Part shown: one piece after another, positions 25,547 to 32,966 of the stretch
Numbering within the stretch: position 1 is the stretch's first letter
Layout: each line of letters begins with the position of its first letter
Assembly (NCBI GenBank): GCA_050948665.1
Contig: JBMNEH010000001.1
Span: forward strand, 1,984,001 to 2,048,000
Direction of reading: 5' to 3'
DNA: 64,000 nucleotides
Source: JBMNEH01 sp050948665
Lineage (GTDB): Bacteria > Bacillota > Clostridia > Christensenellales > UMGS416
Made by a program: the position numbers and the translations under genes
The notes under the pieces: generated by a model
What the model saw: only the letters and a program-made list of their open reading frames with translations
Told to the model about the DNA's origin: nothing
Databases searched by the model: none

Positions 25547-26656
25547 TTAAAAGAAGACCTCTTTTCCGATTTCGGCGGAGTGATAGATCGCGTCCAGGAT
25601 CTGTGTGACAACGAATGCCTGCTCGGGCCTAACCAGCGGCTCCCTGTCATTGAGAATGGCATCCAGCCATTGGTCCTGCTCGCGGACCGCTTCCGCAGCG
25701 GCGCCTCCCTCAAAAAAGTCGACCACCCCTGCGGGGGATATGGTCTTCTCCATCAGCTGACCATGTTCAACGGTGTTGTAAATCAGTTCATCCCTGGGAT
25801 AACTGCCGCCGTGGCGAATCTCCGCGCCGGCTTTGGTACCGCACAGCGTGGTGGAAGCCTCCATGGATTTGAGAATATTCAGCGCCCAGCTTGCTTCCAG
25901 AAAAATGGCGGCGCCGTTTTTCATTTTTATCAAGCCAAAGGCGGAGTCCTCCACCTCAAAGGTCTTGGGGTCCCAGGGACCGAACACGTTTCCGTCCGGA
26001 CCGTGTTTCTCCCGCCCCAGCTTGAAAAAGACCTGCCCGCTAACCGATGCCGGCTCATAATTGTTCATCATCCACAAGGTAAGATCCAGCGCATGGGTAC
26101 CGATGTCGATCAAAGGACCGCCGCCCTGCAGCGCTTTATTTGGAAACACACCCCAGGTAGGAACCGCGCGGCGGCGCAGAGCATGGGCTTTGGCAAAGTA
26201 GATGTCACCCAACTCGCCAGCCTCACAGGACGCGTGAAGAGTCGTAGTGTCGTTGCGGAAACGGTTCTGGTAACCGATGGTAAACTTCTTGCCAGACTTT
26301 TTCCATGACTCGATCATTTTCGCGGCGCTCTCCGTATCGTGGGCCATGGGCTTTTCGCACATAACATGCTTGCCCGCCTCGAAGGCAGCTACGGTCACCG
26401 GGCAATGAACAACATTGGGCGTGCAGACATGGACCGCGTCGGTCTCCACGGTCTTGTCCGCCAGCATTTCGTTGTAGTCGGTATAGCACTTTGTGCCGGG
26501 TACGCCGTACTTCGCCGCGGCCTTCTCCGCACGCTCTGGCAGAATATCGCAGAAAGCGACCATCTCACAGCGATCGGAAAATTTCGCGAGAGAAGGCATA
26601 TGCTTCTGGTTGGCGATGCCGCCGCAGCCGACAATCGCAATTCTCACTTTTTCCAT
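25547..26656 (-). CDS. Gfo/Idh/MocA-family oxidoreductase (second copy)
   Basis: A 369-aa NAD(P)-dependent oxidoreductase. The Rossmann start is RIAIVGCGGIANQKHMPSL, with VHVCTPNVVHCPV and the EKP motif in HVMCEKPMAHD, then the substrate-domain motif PLIDIGTHALDLTLWMMNNY. It differs clearly from the DgpA-like protein and belongs to the YvaA/glucose-fructose-oxidoreductase-like branch. It could oxidise a second sugar or reduce the 3-keto sugar released by C-deglycosylation. Its ATG is preceded by GGAAGGATAACA. Confidence 0.82.
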   Translation of the reverse strand: MEKVRIAIVGCGGIANQKHMPSLAKFSDRCEMVAFCDILPERAEKAAAKYGVPGTKCYTDYNEMLADKTVETDAVHVCTPNVVHCPVTVAAFEAGKHVMCEKPMAHDTESAAKMIESWKKSGKKFTIGYQNRFRNDTTTLHASCEAGELGDIYFAKAHALRRRAVPTWGVFPNKALQGGGPLIDIGTHALDLTLWMMNNYEPASVSGQVFFKLGREKHGPDGNVFGPWDPKTFEVEDSAFGLIKMKNGAAIFLEASWALNILKSMEASTTLCGTKAGAEIRHGGSYPRDELIYNTVEHGQLMEKTISPAGVVDFFEGGAAAEAVREQDQWLDAILNDREPLVRPEQAFVVTQILDAIYHSAEIGKEVFF

Positions 26657-26841
26657 TGTTATCCTTCCTTTTTCATTCCTAATATTTTTGTCTCAATTCT
26701 CATTTTAGCAAATCGGACGGCGCTCTGATTCGTATTTCTTGTCATGAAATACAATCGGATTCACCTATCGGACCGTGGTGAAAAAGCACGGAGCAAATTT
26801 TGCAGTCATTCTCTTGTATATTTTTGTTGTTTCGCCTCCGG

Positions 26842-27246
26842 TCAGATTATCTGCGCAAACGCTATGACGTAATCTCCCTCCCCGGCGATACTGACAAGAA
26901 GCTCCCTTCCCCCTGTCCGATCCAATACCGACCGAAGAGCGGCGGAGTACAGGATCATCGGGCATCCATCCTCCCGCTGCAGCGTTTCTACGATGCGCAA
27001 ATCGAAAAGATTTGTCTGCTTGCAAGAAAGCGCCTTATAAACCTCCTCCTTTACCGCGAACCGTCCCGCAAAAAAACGCCAGTAATCCGCGGCATGCGCC
27101 GCCAGGGCAAGCTCCGCCGGCGTAAAGGTCCTCCGAACGAAGGCGCCCCCTAGGCGTTCGTCCATCGCGCGCAAGTCGGAAACGTGCACGCAATCGATGC
27201 CGACGCCTTTGGGCGTGTACTGCGCGTCGACCCAGTCCTTCAGCAT
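26842..27246 (-). CDS. Holo-ACP synthase (AcpS-like phosphopantetheinyl transferase)
   Basis: A 134-aa protein with both AcpS signatures: VGIDCVHVSDL (D18, metal) and RFAVKEEVYKAL (E67 and K66), separated by FTPAELALAA. The enzyme transfers 4'-phosphopantetheine from CoA to the serine of an acyl carrier protein. The start ATG overlaps the phosphotransacylase TAA by one base (TAATG), so it is translationally coupled. The operon also encodes an ACP with an altered serine motif, so this is probably a dedicated activating enzyme and not the housekeeping AcpS. It is somewhat longer than the usual 115-125 residues. Confidence 0.82.
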   Translation of the reverse strand: MLKDWVDAQYTPKGVGIDCVHVSDLRAMDERLGGAFVRRTFTPAELALAAHAADYWRFFAGRFAVKEEVYKALSCKQTNLFDLRIVETLQREDGCPMILYSAALRSVLDRTGGRELLVSIAGEGDYVIAFAQII

Positions 27247-28250
27247 TACGTTTTATTCCCCGCAGCCCGCGCGGCAGAGATTACGATATTGCCCTTGATT
27301 TCCTCTAGAGGTGCGCTGCGGGAACAGTCGCATACGATGCCGCGAAAGCCCTGCAACATGGGACCGTAGGCATTGGCACGGCCGAACAGCTGAATGAGCT
27401 TCACCGCGATATTGCCCGCGTTCAAATCGGGCCATATGATTACATTCGCCCTGCCCGCCACCGGGGACAGCCTGCTGACCTTCTTTTGCGCCACCGCGGG
27501 GACAATGGCGGCATCTAGCTGGAATTCGCCGTCGATGGCAAGATCCGGCCGCAGCGCGTTGGCGATTGCGACCGCTTCCCTTACCCTGTCGACCTTCTCC
27601 CCTTGTCCGGAGCCTAAGGTGGAGTAGCAAACCATGGCGCATCGGGGCTCCCAGTCCAGCAGCTCGCGTACCGTGTCGCAGGCGGAGATTGCGATGGAAG
27701 CCAGCTGTTCGGCGTTGGGATCGGTGCATACCGCACTGTCGCCCACTGCCAGCAGACTGCCCTCGCTGCCTTCATAGCCGGGGATATCGCATAGCCCGAT
27801 GGAAGAAACCGTGGTAATGCCGGGTCTGAGGCCGATCATCATCTGACCCGCCAGCAATACCTCCCCCGTGCTGTTGTCGATGCCCGCGAAAGTCACGTCC
27901 ACATCCCCGACCGCCTGCATCGCCATGGCAAAATATAGCGGATTTTCCATCCGACGGTGCAACGCGTTCGCTTTGAGTATCCTGCCGGGCTGATTCACAT
28001 AGCGGTCAATCAGCGCGACCCTGTATGCGGTGTCATGGATGTCTGCGAAGCTGAATACGGAGGTGTCATAACCTCGGCGGGAAGCCAGGGCGCACAACGC
28101 GTCGGCGTTGCCTACCGGCACGGGGACGATCAGCCCCTCCCGTCCGGTTTCATAAGCCGCCCGCATCATCTTTTCGTTTGCAGCCTCGGGGAATGCAACT
28201 CTCTGGGGACGTGAACAGGCTTTTTCGTACAGCCTGCCAAATATGTTCAT
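27246..28250 (-). CDS. Phosphate acetyl/butyryltransferase-family protein (Ptb-like)
   Basis: A 334-aa protein of the phosphotransacetylase/phosphotransbutyrylase family. It shows PQRVAFPEAANEKMMRAAY at the N-terminus, VTFAGIDNSTGEVLLAGQMM, and near the C-terminus SRLSPVAGRANVIIWPDLNA followed by IAVKLIQLFGRANAYGPML. These enzymes exchange acyl-CoA for acyl phosphate, and the more distant PlsX uses acyl-ACP. Its frame overlaps the ACP gene by 4 bp and the AcpS gene by 1 bp. With the butyrate kinase upstream it would complete a route from acyl thioester to ATP. Whether CoA or the operon's ACP carries the acyl group is the open question. Confidence 0.85.
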   Translation of the reverse strand: MNIFGRLYEKACSRPQRVAFPEAANEKMMRAAYETGREGLIVPVPVGNADALCALASRRGYDTSVFSFADIHDTAYRVALIDRYVNQPGRILKANALHRRMENPLYFAMAMQAVGDVDVTFAGIDNSTGEVLLAGQMMIGLRPGITTVSSIGLCDIPGYEGSEGSLLAVGDSAVCTDPNAEQLASIAISACDTVRELLDWEPRCAMVCYSTLGSGQGEKVDRVREAVAIANALRPDLAIDGEFQLDAAIVPAVAQKKVSRLSPVAGRANVIIWPDLNAGNIAVKLIQLFGRANAYGPMLQGFRGIVCDCSRSAPLEEIKGNIVISAARAAGNKT

Positions 28251-28489
28251 GACAGTTCTTTCTCAACCAGGTCAATGATCTGGCCGATGGTTGCGCACAC
28301 TGAGGCGTCCTGCAAAGCGATCATCACATCCAACTCGTTCTCCAACTCCGAGATCAGTCCGACCATTTGAATAGAGACACCCTTCAGATCATACTTGAAG
28401 GAAGTGTCTGCCGTCAGCCCGGCGGCCTCCCTTCCGTAGACCATGGCGACCGTTTCAATCACCTTTGCTTCCAGTTCTTTGTGATCCAT
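28247..28489 (-). CDS. Acyl carrier protein with an atypical serine motif
   Basis: An 80-aa acidic protein with the ACP four-helix pattern (KELEAKVIETVAMVYG, then FKYDLKGVSIQMVGLISELE, then IGQIIDLVEKEL). The modification serine is S39 in DLKGVSIQM. Ordinary ACPs have D-S-L here, with the Asp before Ser important for AcpS recognition; this protein has Val. The start lies 25 bp behind the DUF35 gene, and the end overlaps the Ptb-like gene. Placed among thiolase, Ptb and Buk genes it is unlikely to serve fatty-acid synthesis; it may carry a catabolic acyl intermediate. D-alanine or polyketide carrier roles are alternatives. Confidence 0.82.
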   Translation of the reverse strand: MDHKELEAKVIETVAMVYGREAAGLTADTSFKYDLKGVSIQMVGLISELENELDVMIALQDASVCATIGQIIDLVEKELS

Positions 28490-28514
28490 ACCCTAACACA
28501 CCTTTCTTGTATGA

Positions 28515-28922
28515 TTACTCGTCCAAATCAAATACGACGGTCTTATACCCGTTCCGCTGAAAAATAGCCGCCCTGATCCTAATCGGCAGTCTCTTTACCA
28601 GGTCGTCCCGGTTCTTCCTGCTGATGCCGCGAACCACGGCATTCAGGCGGGCGCCTTCCTTAAGCACCACCTCTCCGTAGGCATACCTGCCCAGTAGTCT
28701 GTATTCCGGCTTGGAGGATAGAGCTGCGGGCAGAACGATGGAGTGCATCGCAGCCTCACCGTCGATCTCCACCCATTCCATTTCAAAGCATCCGCAGGTG
28801 TTGCAGGCATACACAGGCGGAAACTCCACAGCCCCGCATGCGCGGCACCTTCGGCCGGTGATTTTTCCCTCTTCCAGATTCTGATAAAATCGCTCCACTA
28901 CTTTTTCCAACTTGATGCTCAT
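28515..28922 (-). CDS. DUF35 OB-fold/zinc-ribbon protein (thiolase partner)
   Basis: A 135-aa protein with an N-terminal helix, a zinc ribbon (C26, C29, C40, C43 in RRCRACGAVEFPP and YACNTCGCFE) and a C-terminal OB fold (GRYAYGEVVLKEGARLNAVV). DUF35 proteins form complexes with thiolase-like enzymes, as in PhlB-PhlC and ChsH2, and are needed for C-C bond formation or cleavage or CoA binding. It lies 13 bp behind the thiolase gene and is surely co-translated with it. Confidence 0.87.
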   Translation of the reverse strand: MSIKLEKVVERFYQNLEEGKITGRRCRACGAVEFPPVYACNTCGCFEMEWVEIDGEAAMHSIVLPAALSSKPEYRLLGRYAYGEVVLKEGARLNAVVRGISRKNRDDLVKRLPIRIRAAIFQRNGYKTVVFDLDE

Positions 28923-28935
28923 ATTCCGCTCCTCC

Positions 28936-30273
28936 TCAGTTCACGGTCCTCAGAATGATGGCGCACACATTCTGGCTTCCGCCATAACCCCGCAGCATGG
29001 CGGTACGGGGCAGCTTTTTTACCTGCCGTTCGCCGCAGGCGCCGCGCATTTGCATGCAGGCCTCGTACACGTCCGCCAGGCCTGAGGCGGCATGCGCATG
29101 GCCGAAGGAGGTGCGTCCCCCATTGGTATTGATGGGTTTATCGCCGTCATATGCGGTGCGCCCCTCGCAAATATACTTCCAGCCCTCGCCGTAGGGAAGG
29201 TATCCAGCGATCTCCGCAGCGTACAGGTGGGAAGTGATGATGAAGTCGTTCGCAAAAAACAGATCCAGTTCCTCGGGTTTTACGCCGGTAAGCTCGTAGA
29301 CCTGGCGCACCGCCTCTTCTGTGGCTCGGATTTCGAAATGGGGGTTGGTAGCCTCGCAGGCGGCGGAGCCGATACCCAAAACCTCAATCGGCTTATGGGT
29401 CAGCTTGCGGGCGATTTGGGGGATTCGGTCGGTAGCGCAGACGATCACGGCGGCGGCGCCGTCGCACTTTCGTTCTATGCCCTCCATCCGCAGCAGGTCG
29501 CCCATCTTCGGATTGTAAGGGGAACGCATATAGTCCATCACATCCTCAAAGCCCCTTTCCGCGGCGATCTCAGCAAATTCCTTTCTCTCCAAAGCCAATG
29601 GATTTTTTGCGGCGTTGCGGCGGTTGTTGATCGCCATCCAATTCAGGGTGTCGTCCATCTGCTCAGGCGTTATGCCGCGGGTGCGGACATAATCCTCCGC
29701 CACATCATCGTAGATCAGGTTCATGGGTGCCATAAGGGAGCGGGCGTAGTTGCGGTCATACAGCCACATGGTACTGGCCAAGAACCGGTCCATGGGCATC
29801 TTTTCCCTTTTATAAGGGTGCTTAGGAGTTTCTATAGTATCATCGGGACCGAAAGGAGCGGGAACGGAGTCGCCGAATTCCACGCAGCCCGACAGCACGC
29901 AGTCATATTTTCCGGAAGCCACGACGTTGACCGCCTGCTCGATTGCCAGGTAACCGGTGCAGCAGGCCTCCGAATGATGGATGGATCCCTTGCCCCTCAT
30001 GCCGAACCAGTTGCCGATTTGGATATTCGGGGTCAGGTAGTTGGAACCGTTCAGGGGGCTGGCTTCGCCATGAAAATAAAAGCTCACATCCTTGGGGGTC
30101 ACACCTGCGTCCTCCATGGCTTTGAGCGCCACATAGCCGAACAGTTCTCCCTCGGTCAGGCCGTTGGTCTCCTCGTGATCCACGGTATACATAAAGGGTG
30201 TGCACCCCGCCCCGATGATGGATACGCTTCTGGCATAGGGACGAATCTTAGTTCGGTTTACATAGTTTTGCAT
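28936..30273 (-). CDS. Thiolase-superfamily acyltransferase (SCP-x/PhlC-like)
   Basis: A 445-aa thiolase-fold protein. The N-terminal half has HHSEACCTGYLAIEQAVNVV with C104 as likely nucleophile, followed by VLSGCVEFGDS. The C-terminal half has NTNGGRTSFGHAHAASGLAD, carrying the catalytic His, and ends MLRGYGGSQNVCAIIL. It belongs to the SCP-x-like branch that pairs with DUF35 proteins. These enzymes do thiolytic (retro-Claisen) cleavage or C-acylation. Catabolic context with Ptb and Buk favours cleavage that yields an acyl thioester. It lies 33 bp behind the butyrate kinase gene, and the DUF35 gene follows. Confidence 0.85.
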   Translation of the reverse strand: MQNYVNRTKIRPYARSVSIIGAGCTPFMYTVDHEETNGLTEGELFGYVALKAMEDAGVTPKDVSFYFHGEASPLNGSNYLTPNIQIGNWFGMRGKGSIHHSEACCTGYLAIEQAVNVVASGKYDCVLSGCVEFGDSVPAPFGPDDTIETPKHPYKREKMPMDRFLASTMWLYDRNYARSLMAPMNLIYDDVAEDYVRTRGITPEQMDDTLNWMAINNRRNAAKNPLALERKEFAEIAAERGFEDVMDYMRSPYNPKMGDLLRMEGIERKCDGAAAVIVCATDRIPQIARKLTHKPIEVLGIGSAACEATNPHFEIRATEEAVRQVYELTGVKPEELDLFFANDFIITSHLYAAEIAGYLPYGEGWKYICEGRTAYDGDKPINTNGGRTSFGHAHAASGLADVYEACMQMRGACGERQVKKLPRTAMLRGYGGSQNVCAIILRTVN

Positions 30274-30305
30274 GCAATACTGCTCCTTTCGCCGCGGGCG
30301 GTCTT

Positions 30306-31415
30306 CTATCCTTGCTTGTCAATTTCCTCGGGTGTCCATACGGGCCTGCCTGTATAAACCTTAGCGGTTTCCTCCCCACTGAGTACGCGGGCGGCGCCGG
30401 CGGCCATGGCTTCCAGCTCAAATTCACCAGCATACACATAAACCGGGGCAATCCAACTGCAGGCTTCCGTGATGCCGACTGTCAATTTTGCGCTGTGCGC
30501 CATGCCGCCGCTCAACAGGATCCCGTCGACCTTTCCGTGAAGCACACCCGCCATGGCGCCGATACAACGGATGATCTGATAAACCATGGTGTCCCAAACC
30601 AGCGCGGCGTATTTGTCCCCCTGTTCGATCATACCAAGCACCTCCCGCGCGTTAGAGGTTCCCAGATGGCTGACAAAGCCACCGGAATGGGTACACAGGC
30701 TCTTTATCTCCTCCTGGTCGTGGCTGTAGCTGTAGTCGATCAACCCGGAAACAGGCAGCGCGCCGCAGCGGGTCGGCGTCATGGGCCCTTCGCCGCCGAC
30801 GGTATCAAATCCGTCGATCATACGCCCCCTTTCGTGGGCAGAAACGGAAATCCCGCCGCCGACGTGACAGCCGATATAGTTGCACGATTCGTAAGTTCTT
30901 CCCCGGGCGATACTATGCCGAATGGCGGTTTCTTTCATATTCAGCGCGTGGAGATGGACGTTCCGGTAGATGCCCTTTACGCCGGTCATGCGAGCGCAAA
31001 GGGTCAGCTCATCGGTGTCGGGTGGGTTCAGGATAAAGCAGGGTTTTCCGTACTGCAGTGCAAAGCCGTACGCCAGCTGCGGACCCAACTGCGCCGGGTG
31101 CTGGATGCCGTTTGCCCCCCGGGTGGCGTCAGCCAGCAGAATATCGTTGATCTCGTATACGCCGCCCTCCACACTCAAAAGCCCGCCTCCCCGTCCCACA
31201 AAGGCATCCATGGAAGAGAGATCGACCCCCGCCTTCTCCAGCGCGTTTAGAACGGTCTGCTTCCGGTAGGCCAGTTGTGCGGAGATCCCACCAAACCCTG
31301 CAAGGCATTCCGCTTCGTGTGTTACGTTTATGGAAAATATTTCCCGTTTTCCATGAAACACGCCGATCTTTGTGGATGTGGATCCGGGGTTGATTGCGAG
31401 AATTGTGAATACCAT
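30306..31415 (-). CDS. buk: Butyrate kinase (acyl kinase)
   Basis: A 369-aa acetokinase-family protein with the phosphate-binding start TILAINPGSTSTKIGVF, CHVGGGISVSAHERGR, GGEGPMTPTRCGALPV and a C-terminal GILLSGGMAHS. It converts acyl phosphate and ADP to free acid and ATP. The ATG at 31415 follows GGGAGGG at good spacing; the in-frame ATG at 31430 has none. It is the first gene of an operon continuing through thiolase, DUF35, ACP, Ptb-like and AcpS-like genes. Unlike classical butyrate operons, crotonase, hydroxybutyryl-CoA dehydrogenase and butyryl-CoA dehydrogenase are absent, so the acyl group need not be butyryl. Confidence 0.88.
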   Translation of the reverse strand: MVFTILAINPGSTSTKIGVFHGKREIFSINVTHEAECLAGFGGISAQLAYRKQTVLNALEKAGVDLSSMDAFVGRGGGLLSVEGGVYEINDILLADATRGANGIQHPAQLGPQLAYGFALQYGKPCFILNPPDTDELTLCARMTGVKGIYRNVHLHALNMKETAIRHSIARGRTYESCNYIGCHVGGGISVSAHERGRMIDGFDTVGGEGPMTPTRCGALPVSGLIDYSYSHDQEEIKSLCTHSGGFVSHLGTSNAREVLGMIEQGDKYAALVWDTMVYQIIRCIGAMAGVLHGKVDGILLSGGMAHSAKLTVGITEACSWIAPVYVYAGEFELEAMAAGAARVLSGEETAKVYTGRPVWTPEEIDKQG

Positions 31416-31509
31416 GTATGACCCTCCCAAACAATTTCCGATTCTACCATGGAAATAGGATCTGCCGTATGCTTTTCAAATTTGGTGCGAAATGAACTTT
31501 ATTTTTATG

Positions 31510-31538
31510 ATTATAAAACATGCAAAAGAATAAAGCAA
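31510..31538 (-). promoter_or_regulatory. Promoter of the buk/thiolase/ACP operon
   Basis: TATAAT with TTGCTT 17 bp upstream on the minus strand, in A+T-rich DNA about 95 bp before the Buk start. The long leader leaves room for regulation. Confidence 0.5.
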
Positions 31539-31663
31539 AATATACTCTGGAAATGAACCCGGCCTACACCGGCTGAGGGCGGATAAAGAAGTGTGCCCGT
31601 ATATTCGGGAAACAATGATCCGATGCGAACCCCGGCCTACCTGCTTCGGTTGCAAGAAATATT

Positions 31664-32944
31664 CTACTTTCCCTCCCGCTCCATGGTGGGGGTAATTCCG
31701 TAGGTTTGCCGATAGACCTTGCTGAAATAGGCAAAACTGTCATAGCCGCATTGGATGGCGATTTCGCCGATGGAGAATCTGGATTTTTGCAGGAGCTTTC
31801 GTGCAAACTCCATCTTGATTTTTGTGATCAGCTCCTTGCAGTTGAGATCTTCCAGTTCCTTGATCACATGGCTCACATAACCCGGCGACATATGCAGATC
31901 CTCCGCGATTTGGGTGCGAGTAATGGGTTCTGCCATATGCTCTTCGATATACCTGCAGATCTGCGCCAGATGTTGTCGGTCCCTCTGTTTCATGGAATCG
32001 ATTTCCCAAGAAAAGGGCTTCGGCTTCACGGGAAGCAGACAAACAGCGCCGGAATCATGGGACAGCCCGAATTCGATCTCCTCGCTGCGCAAGGAGGAAA
32101 GCGCTTCCCGGATATGCTGAAAATCCGTACCGCAATACAGCATCCGCGCCGCGCAGCCGATCTCCGCCTCCGACGCATCATAAACCTTTTGCAACGCCTG
32201 TTCCATCCGGTCCGTCAGCGGCGCAAAGAATACGGTGAAGAAAACATTCTCCTGAGGAAACCAGGTAATCCTTGCCAGCGACTGGCGCGGCAGAACAGTA
32301 TCCAGGAGTTTCCGATACAAGCTTAGGATCGCCACAGGCTCTAACGGGATTCGGTGCCAGCTGCGGATATGTCCATAGAGTATGGTGCAGGGATCATCGC
32401 GCTTGCAATGCAGGCTCATCCGGCTCAATTGGTTGATTTGGCCATCCAACAATGCGGGCTGCAAAAAACTTTCCTGATAGGTCGGCCAGTTTTCAAAGAT
32501 AGACTGCGCCGTGGCGTTGATAACCGCAAAATCCTGTCCACGATAACGGATCAGCTCCTCGCTGCGGCTGCGCGCACTGCGGTTTGCCACCGCCTTGCGC
32601 ACAGCTTGAATCACGTCCTCGTACCGGGCAGGCTGTAGTACATAGTCGGACACCTTCAGAGAAATTGCCTGTTTGGCATACAGAAAGTCCGCATGGGAAG
32701 TCAAAAGGATACACTCTGTATCTGTCACCCGCTCTCTCACCCAGGCAAGAAGCTCCAGCCCGCTTCCGCCGGGCATTTCGATATCGGTGATCAGTATATC
32801 CGTTTTTTTTTCTCGCAGGATCGCCCGCGCTTCTTCGGCGGACCCAGCTGTGAACACCTCTGATATGCCCAGCTTGCTCCAGGGGATACAGGAGACAAGG
32901 GAGGTCAGAATGTTGGGTTGATCGTCAACCAGCAGTATGTTCAT
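31664..32944 (-). CDS. YesN-type response regulator with AraC output domain
   Basis: A 426-aa protein. The receiver domain at residues 1-120 has D7/D8 and phospho-acceptor D54 (ILITDIEMPGGSG). The usual Lys of the K-P motif is Q104 (DYVLQPARYED), a change seen in some YesN-type regulators. The middle linker of about 200 residues is followed by an AraC helix-turn-helix (PITRTQIAEDLHMSPGYVSH, SIGEIAIQCGYDSFAYFSKV, TYGITPTMERE). It is paired with the sensor kinase upstream (23 bp apart) and probably activates the divergent ABC importer operon. Confidence 0.9.
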   Translation of the reverse strand: MNILLVDDQPNILTSLVSCIPWSKLGISEVFTAGSAEEARAILREKKTDILITDIEMPGGSGLELLAWVRERVTDTECILLTSHADFLYAKQAISLKVSDYVLQPARYEDVIQAVRKAVANRSARSRSEELIRYRGQDFAVINATAQSIFENWPTYQESFLQPALLDGQINQLSRMSLHCKRDDPCTILYGHIRSWHRIPLEPVAILSLYRKLLDTVLPRQSLARITWFPQENVFFTVFFAPLTDRMEQALQKVYDASEAEIGCAARMLYCGTDFQHIREALSSLRSEEIEFGLSHDSGAVCLLPVKPKPFSWEIDSMKQRDRQHLAQICRYIEEHMAEPITRTQIAEDLHMSPGYVSHVIKELEDLNCKELITKIKMEFARKLLQKSRFSIGEIAIQCGYDSFAYFSKVYRQTYGITPTMEREGK

Positions 32945-32966
32945 ATCCGCTTCCTCTTACAGAATG

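Noticed and set aside
28515..30273. PhlBC-like acylphloroglucinol acetyltransferase
   Set aside because: The thiolase plus DUF35 pairing fits, but the third subunit (PhlA, HMG-CoA-synthase-like) is absent and the neighbours are energy-yielding acyl kinases. It was kept as a broader thiolase call.
29092..30357. 421-codon plus-strand open frame
   Set aside because: Antisense shadow of the thiolase gene, which has clear family motifs and operon context.
26842..31415. Classical butyrate-forming operon
   Set aside because: Crotonase, 3-hydroxybutyryl-CoA dehydrogenase and butyryl-CoA dehydrogenase/ETF genes are missing, and an ACP and AcpS are present.
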